Source: Xylona heveae TC161
Taxonomy: Eukaryota > Ascomycota > Xylonomycetes > Xylonales > Xylonaceae
Length of the DNA: 64,000 nt
Assembly (NCBI RefSeq): GCF_001619985.1
Contig: NW_017264205.1
Span: 248,001-312,000 of the forward strand
Direction: 5' to 3'
Shown here: positions 1 through 10,212 of the stretch, one piece after another
Layout of the letters: the number at the start of each line of letters is the position of its first letter
Position numbering within the stretch: position 1 is the stretch's first letter
Program-made: the position numbers and the translations under genes
The notes under the pieces: model-generated
Seen by the model: the letters and a program-made list of their open reading frames with translations, nothing else
Database searches by the model: none
What the model was told of the DNA's origin: nothing

Positions 1-2104
1 ACCGTTGCCTGACCCGAATCTCGTCTTTCCTTGGCTGCATGGCCTTCATGCCGAAAACAATATCCAACTCTCCTTTTTCATGGCCCGTCGCAAGGCCATG
101 CGGAGGACCCCGCCCTATCTGAGAGCAATTACTGTAGTAAAGGCAGGTGGAGACCTGACAAGAGCAAGGATCAAAGCTGCCCTCTCTCCGGAAGAGATTC
201 TTCCTGCCAGGGACACTGAAGTCTCCGTTTTTCCCGATGTAGACCCTAAATTTGGGTTTTCGGTGCGCAACTTTCAGATTCAGGCGGCGAAGATGGCCAC
301 GGTCTCGGACATTGTTATTTACGGTGATGAGAACACGAGTCCAGAAGAGGTGAAACGATTGGCCTGCAGGATCTCTGAAGCTCAGCACGCCTGCAAAATT
401 AGGCTTGATCCGACTGGTACCGAGTTTCCCATGTATAGCACCTTTGTTTTAACCGGTAAATTTCTTCCCCCCCCCCCCCTTCCGCTGCACCATTTCTATG
501 AAGATATGCTAATGGACTCTTTTTCTTTCCTTGGTTGTAAACAGATTCTTTCCATGAGATAGAGAAGAAATTTCCAGATCTAGTGGCCATTGATTCCCAG
601 GGTTGCATGAATGAAAATGTCATGGACTTTTGTGAGTTGACTTGTGACTTGTGTTCATGAGGCTTTGTTTAACAGATTGAATCCTCAGTTTATTGGGAGC
701 GGCGAGAGATGTGCACCATGTCCCAGGCATCTGAAATTTCACGAAATGTCTGGCTCGGTCCTACTCCAGACTCATCTCTATGCCCGAATAAGATGCCCGA
801 CTCCGATTTTCCTTTCTTTGATATCTTAATTGAGGCAAGCGATTCAGCCCAGGCTCCAAATTCACGTACCTTGCAAGGTGTCATCGATCGTCTCGAACAA
901 ACTGGGGAACCACAGCATTTACTATTCCCGTCGTCTGGCAGCATCATGCCTCCGACATGGTCTCATGCCGAGGTGGATTCCATTGTAGAGACATGCCGAT
1001 GGATATATGACTTGGCGTATCCTGGGGAGGCTCAGCACGACTTCAAAAAGGATAGCGATGGCGATACAATCATGGAGATGCATGATTTGCGGCCTCGAAG
1101 AATACTCATTCACTGCACTGACGGCTACACCGAAAGTTCCCTGTTAGCTCTGGCCTACTTTATGTATGCCGAGGGCCTTCCGGTTCACGAGGCATGGCTT
1201 CAGTTGCATCGGGAAAAGGGACGAAATTTCTTTGCTTATTCGTCGGACGTGAGTCTTTTATCGACTATCCAGCCTCGACTGCTACAAGAGTCCCCCCGTT
1301 GGAAGGCGGATCCCAGGGCCTTCCAAGAGCCCGCTTGGCTAAGCCGAATGGATGGATCGCTGCCTAATCGGATTTTGCCATACATGTACCTTGGAAACTT
1401 GGGTCACGCGAATAACCCTGAATTGCTCTGGAAACTGGGTATCAGGAGGGTTCTGAGCGTGGGAGAGCCAGTCTCATGGCCTAAAGAAGAGATAGAGAAG
1501 TGGGGCAAAGAGAATTTACTTTTAGTCGAGCGTGTGCAGGATAACGGCGTTGATCCTTTGACAGAAGAGTTTGATAGATGTTTGGAGTTTATTGGTGAGT
1601 TTCGAACTTGTCGATTACTTGTACTTTGTGTCTCTAATGTCGTGTGTGCACGCAGGTAAAGGCAAACGGGATGGAACGGCCACCCTTGTTCATTGTCGAG
1701 TTGGCGTCTCTCGGTCTGCCACCATTTGCATTGCAGAGGTTATGAATCATACAGGAATGTCATTTCCGCGAGCCTAGTGAGTTACCTTATGGGTCCGTAA
1801 TTTTTGCTCTCATGACTAATGTGACTGTAGTTGTTTTGTTCGCGCACGACGGTTAAATGTGATCATTCAGCCCCACCTTCGCTTCTCGTGAGTCTTTGAT
1901 TTTTGTCGAGTACTTTTGACTTGGGCAATCTCATGCTCATGCCTGATTCTCGTACGGTTATGTGTCTGACGTATATCCAGGTACGAGCTTTTGAAATGGG
2001 AAGAATATCAACAATTGAAGCGCAAGCTTCCTGTCCGGCGTGAGCACGAGTGGGCCACCATCGCACGGGAGATTGCGCTGTTGAATAAACCGTACTCTCG
2101 TTAG
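1..2104 (+). CDS. PPS1: PPS1-type dual-specificity protein phosphatase (5' partial)
   Basis: Exons as read: <1-455, 545-631, 689-1594, 1656-1776, 1831-1887, 1981-2104; the reading frame enters from before the window. The last third carries the catalytic signature HCRVGVSRSAT (C-x5-R) of a dual-specificity phosphatase, split from the upstream exon by an intron. About 190 residues upstream is a second phosphatase-like loop, HCTDGYTES, in which the arginine position is Glu, so that copy should be inactive. This two-domain plan with the active site near the C-terminus is that of Saccharomyces Pps1, which dephosphorylates Tyr and Ser/Thr and affects S-phase progression. The C-terminus ends in KPYSR and TAG. 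The exon 3 acceptor at 688 is chosen because the AG at 675 would bring an immediate stop. The N-terminus is outside the window. Confidence 0.9.
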
Positions 2105-2434
2105 CAGACACTGGCTTGTCTGCGACATTATATTTAACATCATTTCTTTTGGCAACAGGCTCATCTATCTTTCGCAGCCAACAGACTACAAGATTGTCGA
2201 CACAAACGAGTTCATTTACGAGTATTCTCCCTCCTTCTCTTTGTTTTCTCTTTTGATACCATTCCTTACCTTTTTACTTTGGTCTTGTCTCATTTTATGC
2301 CATATATCATCATGGGTTTTGTACGGTTGAATGACATGACGGAATGGCGATATATGATTTGATTTTGATTCGGCGCGAAACGGTTGGTCGGTTGATATCC
2401 CCCGGGGTCTTGGACGAGGTTTTGGTGACCGGTC

Positions 2435-2480
2435 GTTGTTGTTGTTGTTGTTGTTGTTGTTGCTGTTGTTGTTGCTGTTG
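2435..2480. repeat. (GTT)n microsatellite
   Basis: About 15 GTT units, interrupted by two GCT-containing units near the 3' end. It lies about 330 bp past the PPS1 stop codon, in the probable 3' UTR or intergenic space. Confidence 0.9.
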
Positions 2481-2964
2481 TGGTTGGGTATTGGTTGATA
2501 TCAATCATCGGCTCGGTGTGTCGATAGAGCATGTCTTTTTTCACATTTGATGCTTTTTTCCTGCTTTCTTTGTTCGTCTCTGGCCTTTTCGTTCCTTTTC
2601 TCGGCAGCATGCCCTTTCTGGTTTTCTGGTTTCTGGTTTTCTAGTTGTCTATTTTCACTAGTTTTGTACGGGATCTCGCATGCTTTTTTTTTGTTTCTTT
2701 TTATGTTATTCGGAGCTCCCCTTGTTTGGTCTGTTCATTTCTCATTTCATTGTATACGTCGTATCTTATATAGGCGTCTGTTACTTTTATCATTTGAACC
2801 ATGTTCAATGGATCTGTTACCAAATATATTATTCAAGCTTAGTACTCGTCTGTGAATTAATTATTCACTGGCCTGTTTGTCATTGCTCGATTGGTCGATT
2901 GGTCAGATAGTATAGTCAGAGCATGTCCCGTCCAGAATAGGAAATACGTCAAATATCGTCGGAC

Positions 2965-3053
2965 GTCGTCGCAATCCTTGCGCGGTCGTAGTGTCGCATT
3001 GTCGCAATGTCGCAGTTCGCAGTTCGCACTGTCGCAGTATAGCAGTTCGCAGC
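2965..3053. repeat. Degenerate GTCGCA / GTTCGCA tandem array
   Basis: The hexamer GTCGCA and the variant GTTCGCA recur about nine times in roughly 90 bp with small spacers. Function unknown; it may be a decayed minisatellite. Confidence 0.6.
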
Positions 3054-3601
3054 ATTGAACCCCCTGAGCAGGCCTTGGTTGCGAATTGCGAATCGCGATA
3101 GGACCGTTATTTACTTTCTGGTTTACCTTTTTATGCCCATTTTCTTTTCTTTTTTTGTCTCCTTCTGTTTGACAATTTTTTTTTTTTTGAATATTTCAAG
3201 GTATGTATGGATTCCCACGGAAGGTATGTATGGGATCCTACTCTGTACGTAGGAGTCTAATAGCCACCGAAGGCACCGAAGGCACCGACGGGCGGACGGC
3301 TGACGGGCGGACAAGCACTGACGAGGCATGTCAATGCCACTGCGAGTGCGACCGCGAGTGCCAGAGGTTGGTTCCATAGAGTTTGGACAGATAGAGGTAC
3401 GGCTGGATGTAGTACTCGTGCGATAGAATCAGGTATGGAATTGCTTTTTCCATTGACAGAAATATGTTGAGGGGACATTATTGATAGAGCTTGTTTGAAA
3501 GGACATGGTGACAGGGCATATTGACAGGAAATATTGACAGAGCATGGATAAAAGCCAGATGCGGAGGAAAGTATTACGTGGTATTTGGTATCTTCTGATT
3601 A

Positions 3602-3652
3602 TGTACGTATGGAGGTACGTATGTACGTATGTACAGATGTACGGGTGTACGG
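3602..3652. repeat. Degenerate GTACGTAT tandem array
   Basis: GTACG/GTATG units repeat with slight variation over about 50 bp. The core GTAC is palindromic. It lies in the convergent intergenic region and has no coding support. Confidence 0.6.
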
Positions 3653-4059
3653 ATATAAGTATGAAGGCTATTATGTGCATTGTATCAAATGGTGCTTGGA
3701 AAATGGGTCGCATGGCGTATAGAGGATGAAAGAGTAGGAGGAATATGAGGACTGGGATGAAAGATGAAGATGAAGATGAGGATGAATGTTGTTCTTCGCT
3801 TTTGGGTATTCGAGCATGTTGGAAGAGGAGTCGGGTCGGGGTAGATGGAGAGGAGGAAAGACGGTGGAGATAGTGGGAAGAGGACGAGGTCAGGATAGAG
3901 GGAAGAGGATGAGGGATGAAAGTGGGAGGAGGAAGAAAGATGTGAAAGTAATGGGAAATATACAGATGGAGAAATGGAAGGATGAAAAAAAAATATCTAA
4001 TGGCAAGAGAGAAAATATGAGCGCGGCAAAACCAAAGCCAAAAATCTACCCGCGCGTCA

Positions 4060-5153
4060 TCACCTCTGAAGGTCATCACCTCCAGTGCTAGGATCCTTGT
4101 CGTGCGCATGGTGATGCTGGTCCTTGACAGACCTGTTTTCCTCCATGTCAATCTCAGACATGTGCTCAGAGACGGCGCCACCAAGACGCTTCGAGTAGTC
4201 GCCTGGGCCTTTGCTGCCGTCGGGCACGTGGAAGCGCTGATCCACACGAGTGATGGCGTAGAGGTAGAGGACAGTAATCTCGATGGTGAAATTGAAGAGG
4301 TAGAAACATGCCTTGGAATGATACCAGGCCGGGTCGGTTCTTGGGCGGGGTGTCTTGTAGTTTGTGCCGCAACGGAAAGTAGCACCCAGGCAAAGCAAGA
4401 CAGCACCGACAAGAATGATCCACATCTTGGTTCGCCAGCGGCCTCCGCCAAACTTTTCCCACTCCGCGTGTTTGGGGACCAGGTTGCAGATCAGGACGAT
4501 TGGGATCGGCAAAAAGGACATGATGGCGAAAATGGTCTGGCCGTAGAGTTGCACGTCGCGGTCGATGCGGTGCGTGTTACGGTTCAGCGTGTAGAAGGAT
4601 TGCACGGTGCAAGTGATGAGCATGACCAAAGATACAACGATCAAGGCATAAAGAAAGGTAAAAGGGATTTTGGAGAGCTTGTGCCACCCAATGAATGGCT
4701 GCGCGCCGCGGAGAATGCGCTGGGCGAAGATGAGATTGATGACGAACATCAGCACCACTCCTGCTGCTACGAAAATCTGTGCGGCAATGGCGAGCGGTAT
4801 GTGGGTTGGTCTCGTCGCCCATGCTATCCGTAGAATGCAGGCAGTTATTCGCGCCATGGAGAAGCCTGAGAACATTAGAATAAGGGCCTTGTAGGACGTA
4901 GAATGATAAAGGAACGGTAACAGGGAGGTGTCACACCAAACATCATTCCTGATATGACGAATTTATGCCCTTTCCGCTTGTTCAGTTGGAATATTGTCAT
5001 ATGCGCTGCTGCGGAAATTATGAAGAGAAATAGGAAGACAGCGCTGATGGGCACATCAACTTTGACTGTCGGTACACCTCCAAGGCTAGCAACCTGCGGA
5101 AAGTAGGGTTTATGCATCTGTTGTGGATGCCGTTGCTGCCCTTGTGCAGACAT
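4060..5153 (-). CDS. Seven-helix fungal membrane protein (DUF3112-like)
   Basis: Two exons, complement(4060-4865, 4937-5153), with a 71-nt intron (4866-4936). The join gives GMMFG-FSMARI, the usual sequence around helix 2 of this family. The product is 340 aa. Hydrophobic segments lie at about residues 33-55, 70-90, 95-125, 140-165, 180-205, 220-240 and 255-280, so about seven helices. The C-terminal tail is acidic and polar with a His cluster and is probably cytosolic. The pattern of membrane Arg/Asn residues (MARI, RIAWATRP, FAQRILR) matches my memory of DUF3112 proteins of Pezizomycotina, whose role is unknown. An RTA1-like or GPCR-like protein is the main alternative. The gene converges on PPS1. 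Confidence 0.72.
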
Positions 5154-6304
5154 TTTGCCGGTGGTCTTTATGACAAGATAATTGAACCTGGTTCCTCCGC
5201 TTTCCGAATATTTTTTCTTTTCTAATATATTTCTTGAGCCTGGCGATTGTCAAACCCCTCTTGAAACCACCGTAATGACGTGGCGGGCGTTGAGAGGTAA
5301 CTGTTGGATAAAGCTAGTCGAGGGACCGAGTAGTAAATCACTCTTGGAGCAGCCGCATAAGAAAGACAAAGTGAATTAAAGTTCCTGAGATACAAGCCTC
5401 AACGGATCTGGAGCTTAATCTCCTGGAAATGTAGATTGGAAAGGCTGACAGGCTGAATCCTGGAGGGTCATGAAAGGGGGGAATTCATCACAGTTATATG
5501 CGCATCTCGCAGAAGGAGGTCGGAATACCAGATATTCCGTTGCTCGATCCATCTTCTATTGCTTTTAGGCCCGATGCAATAAAAGGCTTGAAATGAGAGA
5601 TTGACAGGAAAGTAGCTCTCTATAGAAAGAAATAGGAGCAGCTACTTTTGCAACCGTCAAAGGATTCTTCTGTGTATTTGCGGATTCAGCCCACACCGCA
5701 GTCAAGGAGCCGATAACCACCGACACCGAAACGGGACTCGCTCTTTGGCAACACGCGAAACCTACCAGGCCGCATATTGACAGGGTTCGTTATCTCAGAC
5801 ACTGGCCGTCTATAGGAGCATAGGGCATGTCCAATCCAAAGCCTCAAGAATAAGCTTCGTCTTCACTGACTTGGTTTGCCCACTTTAGGCTTGGTGGTGA
5901 CGAAAAGTACCTGCATCTGGGGAAATCTTCAGGATCCGGAGCGACGTCGCACCTTCACGGCCCCCGTTTCCTCCGCCATTTTTCGCTACATCGGCGTGCG
6001 ATTCGCCGACATTACCGACTGAGCAATGCTTTCTGATACGCCAATCTCCCATGGCCATTAAACAAATGATGTCGTGCAGCTGTAGAATATATATATCTGT
6101 CATTGTGCGATAGGGATTCTTGGATTTAGAGTAAAAGTAGTTGACGTTGAGCCATACCAGTTTTATTTTAATTTACTCTATTTTTAAATAAAGGGTGTGA
6201 AGAGGCCGGCCACTGATTAACACGGATTGGCTGGCATGCACAGATGATACTGTTCTTGTCTTTGTATCATATACTCAATGTAACTGACCATTAACAACAA
6301 CCAA
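5154..6304. other. Intergenic region upstream of the DUF3112 gene
   Basis: No gene was recognised. It should hold the promoter of the minus-strand membrane-protein gene and the 5' flank of the tRNA gene. Open frames are short and show no family motif. Confidence 0.5.
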
Positions 6305-6376
6305 GGACCTATGGCGCAACGGTAGCGCGTTCGACTCCAGATCGAAAGGCTGTGTGTTCAAATCACACTGGGTTCA
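6305..6376 (+). tRNA. tRNA-Trp (anticodon CCA)
   Basis: A 72-nt cloverleaf with acceptor GGACCTA pairing TGGGTTC (two G-T wobbles), D arm GCGC/GCGC with GG in the loop, anticodon stem TTCGA/TCGAA with loop CTCCAGA, T arm GTGTG/CACAC with loop TTCAAAT, and discriminator A. Reading CCA at 34-36 gives Trp. No intron interrupts the anticodon loop. The internal B box reads GTTCAAATC. Confidence 0.95.
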
Positions 6377-6383
6377 TTTTTTT
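6377..6383 (+). terminator. Pol III T-run terminator
   Basis: Seven consecutive T residues directly follow the tRNA-Trp discriminator base, the usual stop for RNA polymerase III. Confidence 0.85.
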
Positions 6384-6994
6384 GGATTTATTCTTTCACT
6401 ACATTCAAAATTTTCCATTTTTAATTTTTATTTATTTTTTTCTTTTAAAACATACCATCTACCAAATTTTTTATTAGTCAATTTATTTTACGTGGCTTTG
6501 CGATCGAATTTTTAGGCACGAAATTTTTTCTTGATCAATTATTGAAATTACTCGAGATTTGATTTAAGTAACAACTTCAAATCCTCCCGCACCCATGAAA
6601 AACAGAGGCAGATGTTTCCCCCTAACCTGCCGGGGGATCAATCTCAATTAATCTCGATACCATCTATAGCCTGCATGATACAAATAATAGTCAATTATCA
6701 AAAAGTCTACATCGCACATCTGGCATGACAATCTCGAGCACGTGACCACCATGGGATCCTACTTGCGAAGGACGCCCTCCCAAACGCAAAAACAAACATT
6801 AACTAAAAGAGCGGAGATCTAACTTAGGACAACGGAATAAAAAAAATAACGAATAAATGGGTCAACTGAAATCAATCCACAGGATTTCAGTGACTTTAGA
6901 CATGAGGATCTCGACTACGCAAATCAAAATCTATTCGCTTGAGTCCCAACGATCTCTTCCTACGAACGCCACGTTATGGGTCGTCGCTACATAA
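6384..6994. other. AT-rich intergenic region
   Basis: Between the tRNA and the 3' end of the AIF2-like gene. The first 150 bp are strongly AT-rich. No gene or clear repeat was seen. Confidence 0.5.
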
Positions 6995-8371
6995 CTACTG
7001 CACTCCCTTTGGATCGGCACCCAACAATTTCCATATTTGCGATACACCCAAGTCATCGTCCTTTGTCTTCCCGGAGAGTAGAAGATCATCTTTACCATCC
7101 TTCATATACGCGACCCAATCACTCTAAAATGCACGTCTCATAAGCTTTCTTTCAGATTGTTGTTTTGGAGAACATGATCAGGACTTACCTTTCCAAGTGT
7201 CAATTTGATAGTTCCTTCTATGGATTTCGGCGTGTATTCCTTCAAATTTCCTTTATCTTTGATCAATCTTACTATATTTTCTCTCACGACCTCTGACTGG
7301 ACAAGACCGGCACGTGCCATTTTTGGGCCTCCTGTCTCTGCAACATCACCCAGAACAAAAATATTCGCGTGCTCCTCGCTGGCTACCTGCAGAGTTGGCT
7401 TGACCAATATCCTGCCAGTCGAGGAAGACGTTCCTTGAGAAGCGAATTCGTCCCAGAGCTTAGAATTGGGTCGCTGACCAGTGCAAGGAATCTATGGAAG
7501 AGAGAGTTAACGCAGAACATGCTACTGGGCAAGAGATAGGTCAACATACAACGAGATCGAAATCCAGAACCCGACCGTTCTTGAGTTCCAACGACGTCTC
7601 CTTATTCACGAATCGTGTCGTGCTCGGCAATACTGGACGCTCGTTGAGTATGACATCAACTCCCAATCTCTCCATTGCGTCGAGGACATGCTCATGCAAT
7701 CGCCTACCAAAGCTTGGCAGCAATTGGTCTCGAGAATGGATCAGAGTGACAGATTTGTCCGGGTAGAAGCTTTTGATGTCCGTTGATAGCTCTACACCAA
7801 CCGCTCCGCCTCCGACAACTGCAACCCTTGCTGCAGCCTCGATCACTCCTTGAAGCTCATGTAGCTCTACGCACGCGTCGTCCTTTGTGGAGGCTAGTAG
7901 CTTCGAAGGTTGAGGCTGCAACGTGCCAGTTGCGATTGCAAGGTAATCGTAACTGATTTTTTCTCCAGATTTCAACTCCACTTCATTTCTAGTGAGACCC
8001 AAGGCGGTATCATGCACTACCTGCAATGACCCTTGAGGCAGGGCGTGCACCAGGCCATCATATGGCACGAATGCGAGCTGTTCGTGACCCTGCAGAACCG
8101 AATAGCGCGGAAAGTTGAATGTATAATTAAAGTGTGAATTCTTTTCGATCAAAACAACTTTGTATCCAGTCGGCAGCGATTCCGCCAGGCGCTTGGCTGC
8201 AAATACCCCGGAGAAGGAGCCCCCAAGTACCACCACATTCTTCGCTGATGGATCTGCAACATATGTCCATTTGTGTATAATTGCTTGTATCCGTTGGCCT
8301 ATAAATTCAAATGCGTATTTTAAAACAATGACAAAGAATTTGCCGTAGAACTTCAGCTTTGTAGGAAGCAT
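6995..8371 (-). CDS. AIF2/AMID-like FAD-dependent NAD(P)H oxidoreductase
   Basis: Three exons, complement(6995-7123, 7189-7491, 7550-8371), introns of 65 and 58 nt, product 417 aa. An N-terminal hydrophobic stretch (about 9-30) could anchor or target it. The FAD dinucleotide fold is at 45-55 (VVVLGGSFSG), the NAD(P)H fold at 184-192 (VVGGGAVG), and the C-terminal FAD contact FVLGDVAETG lies in exon 2. This order is that of class-II type pyridine nucleotide-disulphide oxidoreductases of the AIF2/AMID/FSP1 branch, which reduce quinones and are tied to cell death or lipid-radical defence. The short last exon (ending GADPKGVQ) restores the usual C-terminus; reading through the intron would give an early stop. 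Its start faces YVC1 across about 1.8 kb. Confidence 0.85.
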
Positions 8372-10212
8372 CGTGCTTGATTGCGCTATTGTACGGTTAA
8401 GAAACCGGGCTGATTTGAATCGTTACTCGACAACGACTGTCGCTGCGCTCGACCGCCGAATTTAAAAGATTGAAAAGTCTGAATCGTCTACAGATAATCT
8501 CTTCTCAATTTTTAAAGTCCGCGGACCTTTATTTCAAAAAGTCCTCTTCTTCTTATGGGCTGAAACGCTCAGTTTACTTATTGCCAAGGCAAAAGGTAAG
8601 GAGTTATCAGATCATCTGATAGCGGGGTATGCTGATCCTTTGATGGACCAATGATGTTGCGAGCTACTCTACAAGTGTCCGCGGTATGCCCGTGATCTCC
8701 GGCCATTGGCCAGATTGCCTTGGCACGGCCCGCTCCGGTAGGGGATCGAGTCAGGCCTCGGTCTCGCCTTCCGCTTCGGCCGGAGAGCAAACCCGAACCC
8801 GCATCACTATATTAACCCTCAATATGCCACTCACGAGAACGAAACGCGTTATACCAGCTCGGATTTTTGTTGGGCTTCATTAAGTTTGCCAAATGCACTC
8901 TATCAAGTGAACAGATGGAATGTGGTACTTGACATTCTCGTCAGACTTTTAGATTATTTGATTGACATCCTTCGCCAGGTTGTACAGGGCGCATTCCAAG
9001 CGGGAAAGGCTTTTACCACAACAAAATTGCTTATTACCATCAGATTTTGGACAGTTTGCTCTCAGTTCTCAACTGATCAGAACATCATACAAGCTGGCTC
9101 AGCAAAATGGGCACAGTATGAGGTCGGAACTTTTTCTTGAAGCTCATAGCAGTGTGTTGCTTTTACGAACATCTGACAGAGGGAGAGGTGTCACGAGTTC
9201 AATGCATTCTACCTCCGGACGCGCTGCCGTGTACTACGAAAATAAGATGGACTGTTGCAAGTTCATCGCTTAATATTGTCATTCTGGTTTTGCACATAAT
9301 CTCGCCCAAAAAAATGAAGAAGTAGGTGATTTCAAAAGTCTATAGCTTATCATGCTTCGGAAAATAGAAAGCTGCCTCCGTGGTGTATGTATTCGCAATC
9401 ATTGGATGTTAAATTGCAATGCAGGCTTATCTCCATGTGATCAGACCTGCAGGAGCTCGAGCCACTTTATTCAGCCCCTCAGGGTGGCAGCCCTCGCACC
9501 TCATAATGGCAGAATCTCTCCTCCTGCAAGAGGACGATGATTGCGCGATTCTATAGTACAATTCAGGGCTTATTTTACCAATACCAGAACGCTTCATTCA
9601 ACTAAGAAACCATCTCTTCGCACGGAGCCCAGCGTGAGTATCCTACGTGAATATCCAATGTTTACAATGGACCCAGGATCTACAGTATCAGTACGAGTAC
9701 AGGGCAACCGAATTGAGTCCCAGGGGCCTTTAAAAAATCTTTGCGATACCGTAGAAGCTGCCCCCCTCGCCCCTCCTCGCAATACTCCGATACGGATCTA
9801 CTACGGCGCTCGTATAAGTAAGGTGTTAGTGTTACTTGGGTAAGCCCCCATGGTAACTTTGCCGAGATATTGAACCTTTAGCCAATAATTGACGCCAATC
9901 GCGTCTTTCGCGTAGCGAGAACGACAAGCTTTGAAACCCTTTCGATGACATAAGTTCTCAAATTTCATGATTTTGACCGCCGGACTTTTCCACTTGTTGA
10001 TAGATAGGTGAGTGGAGTTGGTTGGATCGGCGAAGCTTTACGTGATAACAGTTCGTTCTCCATTCGCCCAGCCGTGTTGGGTCGCTCGTAGGATCGCTAC
10101 TTGCAACCTCATTTTTCCATCCTTTTCTCCCACAAAAAACCGGCTTGTATCATTCAGCTTGGCGGCCATAACATTACTCGACTTGCCATTGCCCTCTCAG
10201 ACAAAGTCCAAC
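8372..10212. other. Divergent intergenic region (AIF2-like / YVC1)
   Basis: This 1.8-kb region separates two divergently transcribed genes and should carry both promoters. CT-rich stretches lie near 10110-10200 just before the YVC1 start. No gene was recognised. Confidence 0.5.

Larger units (their letters stand above)
2105..4059. other. Convergent intergenic region, low-complexity rich
   Basis: This lies between the 3' ends of PPS1 and the DUF3112 gene. I see no gene. It holds a GTT microsatellite (2435-2480), a degenerate GTCGCA array (about 2965-3053), a GCACCGA-type short tandem near 3268-3300, a GTACGTAT array (about 3602-3652) and purine-rich AGGATGA runs around 3730-3950. Long open frames here come from the low-complexity composition. 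Confidence 0.6.

Noticed and set aside
2290-2610. Open frames rich in Gln, Thr or Cys over 2344-2550
   Set aside because: They are translations of the GTT microsatellite, with no conserved flanks.
4102-4833. 243-codon plus-strand frame opposite the DUF3112 gene
   Set aside because: It is the antisense shadow of a well-supported membrane protein and has no domain signal.
10012-10212. Extended N-terminus for YVC1 from upstream in-frame codons
   Set aside because: The upstream sequence is CT-rich like a 5' UTR and does not resemble the channel's N-terminus; MSETVVELP at 10213 fits better.
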